Of a DNA stretch of 17,485 nt, positions 1-8,641 are shown one piece after another. This DNA comes from Flavobacteriaceae bacterium. GTDB taxonomy: Bacteria > Bacteroidota > Bacteroidia > Flavobacteriales > Flavobacteriaceae. Under the pieces are notes generated by a model, which worked only from the letters and a program-made list of their open reading frames with translations, had not been told where the DNA came from and searched no databases. The stretch is taken from assembly GCA_002729755.1 (NCBI GenBank), contig PBYT01000016.1, forward strand, positions 7,610 through 25,094, read 5' to 3'. A program made the translations under genes and the position numbers. Position 1 is the first letter of the stretch, and every line of letters begins with the position of its first letter.

Positions 1-249
1 ATATCTGAAGAAATTTTAAATTCTATAACCAATCTTCGATATGAAGGGATTATATGTGAATTGTATCCAAAAAATGTTAAGATTAAAAAGCAGCTTGATT
101 ATGCAAATAAAAAGAATTTTGATTTTGTAGTTTTAATTGGAAAGGATGAAATAAAAAATAAATCATTTGTATTAAAAAATATGATCTCAGGTGATCAGAT
201 GTCATATAAGATTGATACAATAGAAGAAGAAATTAAAAAACTTATTTAA
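1..249 (+). CDS. hisS: Histidyl-tRNA synthetase, C-terminal end (5' end outside window)
   Basis: The reading frame is open from base 1 and ends at TAA 247-249, giving about 82 residues. They match the C-terminal anticodon-binding domain of class II histidyl-tRNA synthetase: a leucine-arginine-x-x-glycine-isoleucine strand, the ELYP turn, KIKKQLDYANKK, FVVLIGKDE and a basic LKNMISGDQ segment. The enzyme charges tRNA-His in the cytoplasm, and this domain recognises the anticodon. The catalytic core lies upstream of the window. The 3' end overlaps by 8 bp the 3' end of the convergent desaturase-family gene, leaving no room for a separate terminator between them. The family call is firm; nothing can be said about start or promoter. 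Confidence 0.9.
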   Translation: MSEEILNSITNLRYEGIICELYPKNVKIKKQLDYANKKNFDFVVLIGKDEIKNKSFVLKNMISGDQMSYKIDTIEEEIKKLI

Positions 250-1054
250 AAATTTTATCAAAGGGCTTGTATAGTAGGCTTAATATTTTTGAGTTTTTAA
301 TTTCATCAAAATCAGTATCTACACCATAAATAATATCTTTTTTATCTAATTCTGTATAAGTTCCAAATGTTCTATCCCAGATAGAAAAGATATTTCCATA
401 ATTAGAATTAGTATGAGGGAGTTCAAAATGATGATGAACTTTGTGCATATCTGGAGAAACTATAATATAACTTAAAATTTTATCAACTCTTCTGGGCAAA
501 GAGATATTTGCATGATTAAATTGAGCTAAAATAACTGAAATAGATTGATATATTAATACTAGTCCAATAGGCGCTCCAGAAACAATAATTGCCATAAATG
601 TAAATACAAATCTAATTATACTTTCAATGGGATGGTGTCTATTAGCTGTAGTTGTATCTACATTATGATCTGTGTGATGGACTGAATGGATATACCATAA
701 TGGTTTAATTTGATGTTGGAATAGGTGAGATAAATAGGCTCCGATTAGATCCAATAATAAAAGTCCTAAAATTATTTTTAAAGTAATATTTAGTTCTATG
801 TAATTTAAAACCCCAAATTGATTCTTAAATGACCAATCAGAAGCATAAACTAATAAGAAAGCAAAGATAAAATTTACTAATACTGTTGTAAGAGTAAAGA
901 AAAAGTTTGGAATTGAATGTTTCCACTTATTATACTTGAGATTCCTTAATGGAATTAATCCTTCAATTATCCAAAAAAATGTTATTCCAGATATTAGAAT
1001 TAAAGATCTGGATGTAGAAGAAATATTCTCAAAAATTAATAATAACTCTTCCAT
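242..1054 (-). CDS. Sterol desaturase / fatty acid hydroxylase superfamily membrane protein
   Basis: This 270-residue protein is an integral membrane non-haem di-iron oxidase. Four hydrophobic stretches (about residues 17-35, 52-71, 90-108 and 147-178) surround the histidine clusters of the superfamily: H110-x3-H114, H123-x2-H126-H127, an ASN-ARG-HIS-HIS pair at 138-141, and H204-x2-H207-H208-H209. Enzymes of this fold use O2 to hydroxylate or desaturate lipids such as sterols, carotenoids, fatty acids or alkylglycerols. Bacterial substrates are often unknown, and no neighbour here indicates one. The ATG at 1054-1052 lies 5 bp after the stop of the upstream M28 peptidase gene, so the two may be co-transcribed. 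The family call is firm; the substrate is not assignable. Confidence 0.85.
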   Translation of the reverse strand: MEELLLIFENISSTSRSLILISGITFFWIIEGLIPLRNLKYNKWKHSIPNFFFTLTTVLVNFIFAFLLVYASDWSFKNQFGVLNYIELNITLKIILGLLLLDLIGAYLSHLFQHQIKPLWYIHSVHHTDHNVDTTTANRHHPIESIIRFVFTFMAIIVSGAPIGLVLIYQSISVILAQFNHANISLPRRVDKILSYIIVSPDMHKVHHHFELPHTNSNYGNIFSIWDRTFGTYTELDKKDIIYGVDTDFDEIKNSKILSLLYKPFDKIFK

Positions 1055-1059
1055 TAAAA

Positions 1060-2637
1060 TTAATTATCCTCAGTACCATCTCTGTTAGGAACTCTTTTCT
1101 TTGGCCATTGAGCTCTTTTACCTGTTTTAGGGTTTATAGGTAATATTACTTTATCTCTAGGCATAAACTCATCCTCTTCACTGGCTAGATATGTAAGAAT
1201 CGATACTAGTACTACATTAGATCTTACATCATCAAAAATTATTTTATCATATGTATCTCTATTTGTATGCCAAGTATAATGAAATTCACTTCTAGCTCCG
1301 TATGAAAGATCTAAAGATTCTAGACTGTATCCAGGTGCACCAGCAGCAATAAATGGGAAATAATCTGATCCTCCTCTTCCTCCTGGGATAGGAAGTCCTG
1401 GGAAAACAGTCTCAATATGTTTAGTTATATTTTTTGGAACATAATTTAACCATTCACCTATAAATCTGTATGAGTTAAGAAATGCGTGCCCTTCAATTTT
1501 TACGACTCTTCCAGTCCCATTATCTTGGTTAAAAAGTGCCTGAAGATTTTCTACAATTTCAGGATGATCTTCTACAAATGCACTAGAACCATTTAACCCC
1601 TGTTCTTCAGCTCCCCAATGCCCAGCAATAATAGTCCTTTTAGGGTTAGGGTATAGTTTTTTTAGTATTCTCATGGATTCCATCATTACAATTGTACCAG
1701 TCCCATTATCTGTAGCACCAGTAGCACCACCAGTTGAGTCAAAGTGAGCAGAAAGAATTATATATTCATTTGGTTTTTCAACTCCTTCGATTCTGGCAAT
1801 TGTATTGAAAGTTGGAACTTTTCCAAGTTCTTCAGATTGTATATTAATATTTACAATAGGTTTTTTCCCATTTTCAGCAAGCCTATAAAGCAAGCCATAG
1901 TCTTCTACACTTAAATCAACAGTTGGAGTATTAGGGCTTATTCCATAAGAACCTGGACTAAAAATTGTATTAGTTCCAAAACCACCTCTCCATCCACTAG
2001 TTATAAATGATGCTGGTTTTGAATTTTCAATAACTTCCATCATATTTCTACCATATCCTGATTTCCTTAATTTCTTGTAATATTCTCTTTGATTATCTCG
2101 TTGAGCATTTTTAATGCCTTCAAGAGATTCGGGTGTTAGCCATCTTTCTAAATCATAATCAGGCCTTCCAGTTATCTCAGGAGGTCCAACTAGAATATGT
2201 TTCCCTTTAATCGTCTTAACCCAATTATCAAATTCTTCCTTAGAATTAACAGGTGGAATAATTACAGCTTCTGATTCAACACCATTTTTTTTAGTACTAC
2301 CACTCCATGACAATTGCTGACCTTCAAGAGATTTTACCCAAGGGTATAACATGTCCATATGACTAATACCTCTTTCCCATCCTCTCCAAATACCAAATTG
2401 TTCATTTTCTGCTTTAATTCCCCAGCTGTTATATTTATTTACTGCCCAATCATGCGCTTTCATCATTTGAGGTGTACCAGTTAGCCTAGGACCTATTTGA
2501 TCCATTAATTCATGAGCAAGAATTTCAAGTTGAGAGTTATTATTTGCTTCATTAACAATTTCATCTATTTTTTCAAGTTTAGATTGAGAGAAAGTAAAGT
2601 TTGTAAATAATAAAAGTAGTAATAGTCTAATTTTCAT
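1060..2637 (-). CDS. Secreted M28-family metallopeptidase (aminopeptidase / carboxypeptidase Q type)
   Basis: This 525-residue exported zinc peptidase begins with a typical signal peptide (basic MKIR, a leucine run, cleavage near FSQ-S at about residue 18). Residues ~120-270 fit the protease-associated insert domain of the family. The M28 di-zinc ligands are all visible: H298-x-D300, bridging D310, catalytic E344 followed by E345, D372 and H457. The protein should remove residues from peptide ends in the periplasm or outside the cell. It is transcribed divergently from the amidohydrolase/M14 peptidase operon across a 104-bp gap, so joint peptide use is plausible. The polar, basic tail (from about residue 490) has no recognised sorting domain. 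Substrate specificity cannot be read from sequence. Confidence 0.88.
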   Translation of the reverse strand: MKIRLLLLLLFTNFTFSQSKLEKIDEIVNEANNNSQLEILAHELMDQIGPRLTGTPQMMKAHDWAVNKYNSWGIKAENEQFGIWRGWERGISHMDMLYPWVKSLEGQQLSWSGSTKKNGVESEAVIIPPVNSKEEFDNWVKTIKGKHILVGPPEITGRPDYDLERWLTPESLEGIKNAQRDNQREYYKKLRKSGYGRNMMEVIENSKPASFITSGWRGGFGTNTIFSPGSYGISPNTPTVDLSVEDYGLLYRLAENGKKPIVNINIQSEELGKVPTFNTIARIEGVEKPNEYIILSAHFDSTGGATGATDNGTGTIVMMESMRILKKLYPNPKRTIIAGHWGAEEQGLNGSSAFVEDHPEIVENLQALFNQDNGTGRVVKIEGHAFLNSYRFIGEWLNYVPKNITKHIETVFPGLPIPGGRGGSDYFPFIAAGAPGYSLESLDLSYGARSEFHYTWHTNRDTYDKIIFDDVRSNVVLVSILTYLASEEDEFMPRDKVILPINPKTGKRAQWPKKRVPNRDGTEDN

Positions 2638-2741
2638 AATATTATATTTTTAGGTTTTTAAAGATACTAAATATTGATAAAGTATAATTTTTTATAAAAA
2701 CAGAAATAAAATTATTTATATTTAAGCATAAAACTATTATT

Positions 2742-5700
2742 ATGAGATTAACCAATTATTTATTAGCAGCCCTATTAATATTTAGCGTAAACATTTTTGC
2801 TCAAACAGACTCAAATAAAGACAAAAAGAAAAAGGTTAAAGAAAATAAGAACCTACCACTTAAGCCAGAAAGGTTTTTTGAATTAAAAACAAATACTGGC
2901 ACATGGATGTCACTTGATATCAGTCCAGATGGTGAAAAGATTGTTTTTGATTTGCTTGGAGATATTTATATGATGCCAATCTCTGGAGGTAAAGCAAATA
3001 GAATTACTGAAGGTATGGCATTTGATACAAACCCTAGATTTTCTCCTGATGGAAAGTCTTTAGCGTATACTAGTGATGCTAGTGGAGGAAATAATATATG
3101 GATTAGAGATCTTGAGACAAATGATTCTACTCAAATAACAAAAGAAAAAGATTTACAAACAGCATTTGCTGATTGGACTCAAGATGGAGATTATATTATA
3201 ACAGCCAAAGGAAGAAGAAATTTAAAACTTCATATGTACCATAAAGATGGTGGCTCTGGTATAAAATTAATTGATAAACCTTCATCAATAAAAATCACTC
3301 AACCAATGGTTGGGAGTAATGATCGTTATATATGGTATGCTCATAGAACAAGTTCTTGGCAATATAATGCTAGGTTTCCACAATACCAGATTTCTAAATT
3401 TGATAGAGAAACAGGAGAAATTAATAGAGAGACTTCAAGATTTGGTTCAGCATTTACCCCAACATTATCTCCAGATGGCAAGTGGCTTGTTTATGGAACA
3501 AGATATGAGGATAAAACTGCTCTAAGGATTAGAGATTTAAAAACTGGAGATGAAAGATGGCTTGCTTATCCAGTTCAAAAAGATGATCAGGAGTCACAGG
3601 CTACAATGGGAGTATTACCGAATATGTCATTTACTCCTGATAGTCAGAATTTAATTGCTTTTTATGGTGGAAAAATTAATAAAATTCCTATAAATGGAGG
3701 AGCCTCATCAATTATTCCATTTGAAGTTGATGAAAAGATAGAATTAGGACCCCAGTTAAAGTTTGATTATCCTATTTCAGATAGTAAAGAAATGGAAGCA
3801 ACCCAAATAAGAGATGTTGCAGTTTCTCCTGATAAAAAACATATTGCATTCACAGCTTTAAACAAGTTATATGTAAAGAATCTTGAATCAAATGAAATGA
3901 TTAGACTTACTAGTTTTGGTGATGAAGTTATTGAGGCTATGCCAACTTGGAGTCCAGATGGAAGAGAAATAGCTTTTGTAACATGGGATAACAAAGCAGG
4001 TGGTGCTATTTATAAAAAAAGAGCAGATGGTAAAAGGAAAGCTATTCTCCTAACAACTGATTTGACAGGAAAAAAATCTGGTGTCTTTATGAATCCAAAA
4101 TGGAATTTTGAAGGTGATAAAATTGTTTTCCTTATTGGTGATGAGAGGAGTTACAAAGAAAGTTATGGACCTTACGCTTTTAAATCTAATGAAAAAATTA
4201 TGTGGGTATCTTCAAAAGGAGGTAAACTTAATTTTATTGATGATTCTAAAGGAAGAGAATATCCTCACTTTGTAAAAGGGAAGGATAGGATATACTTGTT
4301 TCATTACAGTGATGGCCTTGTCTCACTTAAATGGGATGGAACTGATCAGAAGAAGATATTAAAAGTAACAGGTGCTACTCCATATGGATCTGGGGATACA
4401 AAATCCCCTTCTTCTGCAAGTATTATTTTAATTTCTCCGGATGGAAAAACAGGTTTAGCTAAAGTTGTTAATAATATTTATAGTTTTACAATTCCATATT
4501 CTGGAATAGAATCTTTAAAGATTTCTTTATCAAACCCTAAGTTTTCATCTTTTCCCGCAAGGAAATTAACTAAGATAGGAGGAGAGTTCCCTTCTTGGAG
4601 TAATGATTCAGAATTTATTTATTGGTCTATAGGTAAATCATTTTCAACTTATAATCTTTCCAAAGCTGATGAATTTGACAAAAAGAAAAAGGAAGAAGAT
4701 AAAGAAAAGACTGAAGAAGAAAAGAAAAAAGAAGAGATAGCGGAGCAAGTTGCTAAAGTTAATCCTGAATTGGCAGGAGAGTTATCAGATGAAGAAGAAG
4801 AAGAAGGATTTAAGCCGGAAGAAATAGACATAAAGGTTACACTAGAAAGAGATATTCCGGAAAGCACTATACTACTTAAAAATGCAAAAATAATTACAAT
4901 GAATGGTTATGAAGTTATTGAAAATGGAGATATCCTTATTAAAAATAATAGGATTGTAGATGTTAAAGATGGAGATATTCAAATTGAAAATGAAGATATA
5001 ACTGTAATGGATTTGAGTGGTAAAGTAATAATGCCAGGTTATATAGATACTCATGCTCATATGAGACCTAGTTGGACATTACATAAGTTTCAGCCATTTT
5101 CATATGCTGTAAATTTAGCTTATGGTGTAACTACTACAAGAGATCCGCAAACTGGAACAACTGATGTTCTTACTTATAGTGATATGGTTGATACTGGAAA
5201 AATTCTAGGACCAAGAATATACTCAACAGGTCCTGGAGTTGGTTATTGGGGTTATAATGTGAAAAGTTTAGATGAAGCTAGAGATGTTTTAAAGCAATAT
5301 TCTAAATATTATAATACAAAATCAATTAAAATGTATGTTGCAGGAAATAGACAGCAAAGACAGTGGATATTAATGGCAGCAAAAGAACAAGATATAATGC
5401 CAACTACGGAAGGTAGTCTAAATATTAGATTAAATATTGCTTCAACTATAGATGGTTATCCTGGACAGGAGCATAATCATCCAATTTACCCTGTTTATAA
5501 AGATTTAATTGGATTAACAGCATTTTCAAAAAGAGCCTATACTCCGACACTCTTGGTAACATATGGAGGCCCATGGGCAGAGAATTATTATTATGCTACT
5601 GAAGATGTTCATGGTGATGAGAAGTTAAATTATTTCACTCCAAAAGAAGAAGTGGACTCTAAATCTAGAAGAAGAAATGTAGGGTGGTTTATGGATGAAG

Positions 5701-6122
5701 AATATACTTTTCCAGAACTTGCAGAATTTGTTAAAGATTTAGTTGAAGCAGGAGGTGTTTCAGGAGTTGGATCTCATGGTCAACTTCAAGGTTTAGGTTA
5801 TCATTGGGAAGTTTGGAGTATGGCTGCAGGTGGTATTTCAAATCATGATATGCTTAAAGTAGCTACAATAATAGGGGCATATGCTATTGGACTTGATAAG
5901 GAAATTGGTTCAATTGAAAAAGGAAAACTGGCAGATTTAGTAATCTTAGATCAAGATCCACTTGAAAATATAAGGAATACAAATTCAGTTGAGATGGTTA
6001 TGAAAAATGGAAGACTTTATGATGGAGATAATTTAGATCAAATTTATCCTATTAAACAAAAATCAAAAAACTTTGACTGGCAAGAGTCTTATCCAAACTC
6101 TTTACCAGGTGTTAAAAATTAA
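2742..6122 (+). CDS. Secreted TolB/PD40-type beta-propeller fused to an amidohydrolase domain
   Basis: This 1126-residue exported fusion has a signal peptide at residues 1-20 (cleavage near FAQ). Residues ~45-640 form a beta-propeller built of PD40/TolB-like blades, seen as repeated S-P-D-G-x-x-[ILV]-x-[FY] motifs such as SPDGEKIVF, SPDGKSLAY, SPDGKWLVY and SPDGREIAF. A highly charged Lys/Glu linker (~645-705) joins this to an amidohydrolase barrel (~720-1110). The barrel shows the metal motif H771-A-H773, a candidate carboxylated lysine K863, and H911. Where many amidohydrolases have a strand-5 His and a strand-8 Asp, this protein has E890 in TTEG and H1012 in GSHG. Relatives with this architecture include putative dipeptide or imide hydrolases; the substrate is unknown. 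It heads a six-gene run, 5 bp before the M14 gene. Confidence 0.85.
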   Translation: MRLTNYLLAALLIFSVNIFAQTDSNKDKKKKVKENKNLPLKPERFFELKTNTGTWMSLDISPDGEKIVFDLLGDIYMMPISGGKANRITEGMAFDTNPRFSPDGKSLAYTSDASGGNNIWIRDLETNDSTQITKEKDLQTAFADWTQDGDYIITAKGRRNLKLHMYHKDGGSGIKLIDKPSSIKITQPMVGSNDRYIWYAHRTSSWQYNARFPQYQISKFDRETGEINRETSRFGSAFTPTLSPDGKWLVYGTRYEDKTALRIRDLKTGDERWLAYPVQKDDQESQATMGVLPNMSFTPDSQNLIAFYGGKINKIPINGGASSIIPFEVDEKIELGPQLKFDYPISDSKEMEATQIRDVAVSPDKKHIAFTALNKLYVKNLESNEMIRLTSFGDEVIEAMPTWSPDGREIAFVTWDNKAGGAIYKKRADGKRKAILLTTDLTGKKSGVFMNPKWNFEGDKIVFLIGDERSYKESYGPYAFKSNEKIMWVSSKGGKLNFIDDSKGREYPHFVKGKDRIYLFHYSDGLVSLKWDGTDQKKILKVTGATPYGSGDTKSPSSASIILISPDGKTGLAKVVNNIYSFTIPYSGIESLKISLSNPKFSSFPARKLTKIGGEFPSWSNDSEFIYWSIGKSFSTYNLSKADEFDKKKKEEDKEKTEEEKKKEEIAEQVAKVNPELAGELSDEEEEEGFKPEEIDIKVTLERDIPESTILLKNAKIITMNGYEVIENGDILIKNNRIVDVKDGDIQIENEDITVMDLSGKVIMPGYIDTHAHMRPSWTLHKFQPFSYAVNLAYGVTTTRDPQTGTTDVLTYSDMVDTGKILGPRIYSTGPGVGYWGYNVKSLDEARDVLKQYSKYYNTKSIKMYVAGNRQQRQWILMAAKEQDIMPTTEGSLNIRLNIASTIDGYPGQEHNHPIYPVYKDLIGLTAFSKRAYTPTLLVTYGGPWAENYYYATEDVHGDEKLNYFTPKEEVDSKSRRRNVGWFMDEEYTFPELAEFVKDLVEAGGVSGVGSHGQLQGLGYHWEVWSMAAGGISNHDMLKVATIIGAYAIGLDKEIGSIEKGKLADLVILDQDPLENIRNTNSVEMVMKNGRLYDGDNLDQIYPIKQKSKNFDWQESYPNSLPGVKN

Positions 6123-6127
6123 AAATT

Positions 6128-8641
6128 ATGAAGAAAATTATATTATTAAGTTTATTATTTATCAGTACAATACACTCACAAGATTATTACTTTTCAAAGT
6201 ATGCTCCTTTTGATAGTGAAATAATGTCTCCTGAGGAGTTTTTGGGATATCCTGTGGGTGAAATGCACACTAGACACGATTTAATTGTTTCATATATAGA
6301 TTATTTATCAAACGTTTCTGATAAGGCTGATATGTTTAGCTATGGGAAAACTCATGAAGGTAGAAAACTTGTGTACCTAATTGTTAGTAGCCCTGATAAA
6401 ATTGCAGATATTGATAATATTAGAAAATCACATATATCATACATTGATCCTGATGACAAAAATTATACTGAGGGTGGAAAACCTAAAGATTTTCCTATAA
6501 TTATAAATCTTGCATATAATGTTCATGGAAATGAGCCTTCAAGTTCTGAAGCAGCTCTTCTAACTGCATATACACTTGTAAGTTCAGAATCTGATGAGGT
6601 TGCAAGTTATCTTGAAAATTCAATTGTATTAATTGATCCTACTATAAATCCTGATGGACGTGATAGACATACTCAATGGGTTAATAGTTATAAGGGCTCA
6701 CCACTTGTCGATGATCCACAAGATGCTGAGCATAACGAGTACTGGCCTGGTGGTAGAACAAATCATTATTGGTTTGACTTAAATAGAGATCTTTTGCTTG
6801 GTATAAATCCTGAGAGTAGGGGTAAGTTAGGGTTTCATCATAGTTGGTATCCCAACGTTACAATAGATTTTCATGAGATGGGATCAAATAGTACATATTT
6901 CTTTGTTCCATGGAAAACTCATGCAGCTAAGGATCCTGTAATACCTCAAGAAAATTATGAATATTTTGAAACACTTTTTGGAAACTACTTTGCAAAAGGA
7001 CTTGATGAAATTGGTTCTCTTTATTTTTCTAAAGAAGCTTTTGACAAAACTTATCCAGGATATGGATCATCATATGCAGATCTTCTTGGAGGAATAGGAA
7101 TGCTATTTGAACAGGCTAGTTCAAGAGGTCATAAACAGGAAACTCGATTTGGAGAAATTACTTTCCCATTTACTATTAGAAATCAGTATGTCTCTGGAAT
7201 GACAACAGTTAAAGCATCAGTCGAATTAAAAGAGGAACTTAAAGAGTATCAAAGAAGATTTTTTAACTCAGCATTAGCTGATTCATCAAAAAAGAAAATT
7301 AAAGGTTATTCATTTAACCTCGGAAAAGATAAAAATAAGACGAAGGCATTCATTGATAAATTGATGCTTCATAATGTAAAAGTTATGAGAAAAAATAATA
7401 ATTTTTATATTCCAACTAAACAAAAAAACTATAGAATCGTAAGATCTATTTTTGAAACAAATACTGAATTTAGAGATAGTGTTTTTTACGATGCTTCCTC
7501 TTGGTCAATTGCTAATTTTTATGATATTGATTATTCTTCAACTACTAAAGATATTTCTGGTTCTCAGGTTTATGATTTAGATAATTTATTTGAAGTAAAT
7601 AAAGTTAAAATGTCTAATTACTCGTATATAATTAATTCAGTAGATTATAATATACCAGCAATTATTAATAGTCTATTGCAGGATGATATTATTGTATCTT
7701 CAGCCTTTAAGCCTTTTAAAATTCAAACTTCTGATGGTCTTAAATCATTTGATTATGGTTCTCTTGTAATACCTGTTTCTATTCAAAAAATTAAACTTGC
7801 CGAATTATTTCAGAAATTAAGAAATGTTCAGCAACAGTTTAATGTAAGTATTTACTCAACTTCATCGGGCTTAAGTTCAGCAGGAATTGATTTGGGAAGT
7901 AGATATGTTTCACCACTTAAAAAACAAAAAGCAATGATGTTAATAGGGTCAGGAACTAGATCCTATGAAGCAGGCGAAGTATGGCATTTGTTAGATCAAA
8001 GAGTAGGAATGCCTATCTCTAAAATTCCTGTAAGAAATTTTGATAGAGTTTCATTAGATAAATATACAACCATGGTAATTGTATCAGGAAGTTATGACTT
8101 TGATGATGATCAAATTAAGAAAATAAAAGATTGGGCTAGTAATGGTAATACTATCATCTCAATAGGTTCAGGTTCAAAATTTCTTATTGATAATAAAATT
8201 GTAAATGAAAAGTTACACAAACCTGATGATAATGATGAAAAGAATGACTATGAGCCCTACGCCGATGCTCAAGATAATAGAGGAAAACAGCAAATTGGGG
8301 GTGTAATTTTAAATGCTCAAGTTGATTTAACTCACCCTCTTGGATTTGGATATGAAGACCCTACAGTACCTGTTTATAAAAATAATACTGTTTGGATTGA
8401 GCCATCAAAAAATGAGTACTCGTCAGTTGTAAGGTATACTGATAATCCTCTGATTGATGGATTTATAACTGATAAGAATTCTGAAAAAGTGAATTCTACT
8501 GTTTCTTTATTAGTTTCAAAAATTGGAAATGGTAGAGCAATTATGTTTGCAGATAATCCGAACTTTAGAGGATCCTGGTATGGTACTAATAGATTATTTT
8601 TAAATGCTATTTTGCTTGGAGATAAGATTATAGTTCCTTAA
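6128..8641 (+). CDS. Secreted M14-family zinc carboxypeptidase-like protein
   Basis: This 837-residue exported peptidase has a signal peptide ending near IHS-Q (residue ~17). The M14 catalytic domain spans about residues 45-370. Zinc ligands H133-x-x-E136 are followed by NPDGRDR (174-180), FDLNRD (216-221), the third ligand H249 in DFHE, and the general-base glutamate E328 in FEQASSRG. The family trims C-terminal residues, though many large Bacteroidota members are uncharacterised. The C-terminal half is separate: residues ~600-690 look like a Rossmann/GATase1-like fold (MMLIGSG, MVIVSGSYDF, GNTIISIGSGS), common in long M14 proteins. The stop overlaps the next ATG in TAATG, implying coupled translation with the transporter gene. 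The protein could release N-terminal pyroglutamate residues or small peptides, but that is inference. Confidence 0.85.
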   Translation: MKKIILLSLLFISTIHSQDYYFSKYAPFDSEIMSPEEFLGYPVGEMHTRHDLIVSYIDYLSNVSDKADMFSYGKTHEGRKLVYLIVSSPDKIADIDNIRKSHISYIDPDDKNYTEGGKPKDFPIIINLAYNVHGNEPSSSEAALLTAYTLVSSESDEVASYLENSIVLIDPTINPDGRDRHTQWVNSYKGSPLVDDPQDAEHNEYWPGGRTNHYWFDLNRDLLLGINPESRGKLGFHHSWYPNVTIDFHEMGSNSTYFFVPWKTHAAKDPVIPQENYEYFETLFGNYFAKGLDEIGSLYFSKEAFDKTYPGYGSSYADLLGGIGMLFEQASSRGHKQETRFGEITFPFTIRNQYVSGMTTVKASVELKEELKEYQRRFFNSALADSSKKKIKGYSFNLGKDKNKTKAFIDKLMLHNVKVMRKNNNFYIPTKQKNYRIVRSIFETNTEFRDSVFYDASSWSIANFYDIDYSSTTKDISGSQVYDLDNLFEVNKVKMSNYSYIINSVDYNIPAIINSLLQDDIIVSSAFKPFKIQTSDGLKSFDYGSLVIPVSIQKIKLAELFQKLRNVQQQFNVSIYSTSSGLSSAGIDLGSRYVSPLKKQKAMMLIGSGTRSYEAGEVWHLLDQRVGMPISKIPVRNFDRVSLDKYTTMVIVSGSYDFDDDQIKKIKDWASNGNTIISIGSGSKFLIDNKIVNEKLHKPDDNDEKNDYEPYADAQDNRGKQQIGGVILNAQVDLTHPLGFGYEDPTVPVYKNNTVWIEPSKNEYSSVVRYTDNPLIDGFITDKNSEKVNSTVSLLVSKIGNGRAIMFADNPNFRGSWYGTNRLFLNAILLGDKIIVP

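Noticed and set aside
2638..2741. Promoter boxes in the divergent gap between the M28 and amidohydrolase genes
   Set aside because: A minus-strand TATCTTTA (bases 2659-2666) matches the TAnnTTTG box in 7 of 8 positions, but no -33 element is visible, and the plus strand has no full match. Both genes need promoters here, but the exact sites are not supportable by eye.
4649..4867. A minus-strand open frame rich in serine opposite the propeller-amidohydrolase gene
   Set aside because: It mirrors the Lys/Glu-rich linker, whose AAG/GAA codons read as serine and phenylalanine codons on the other strand. It has no homology I recognise and no expression signals of its own.
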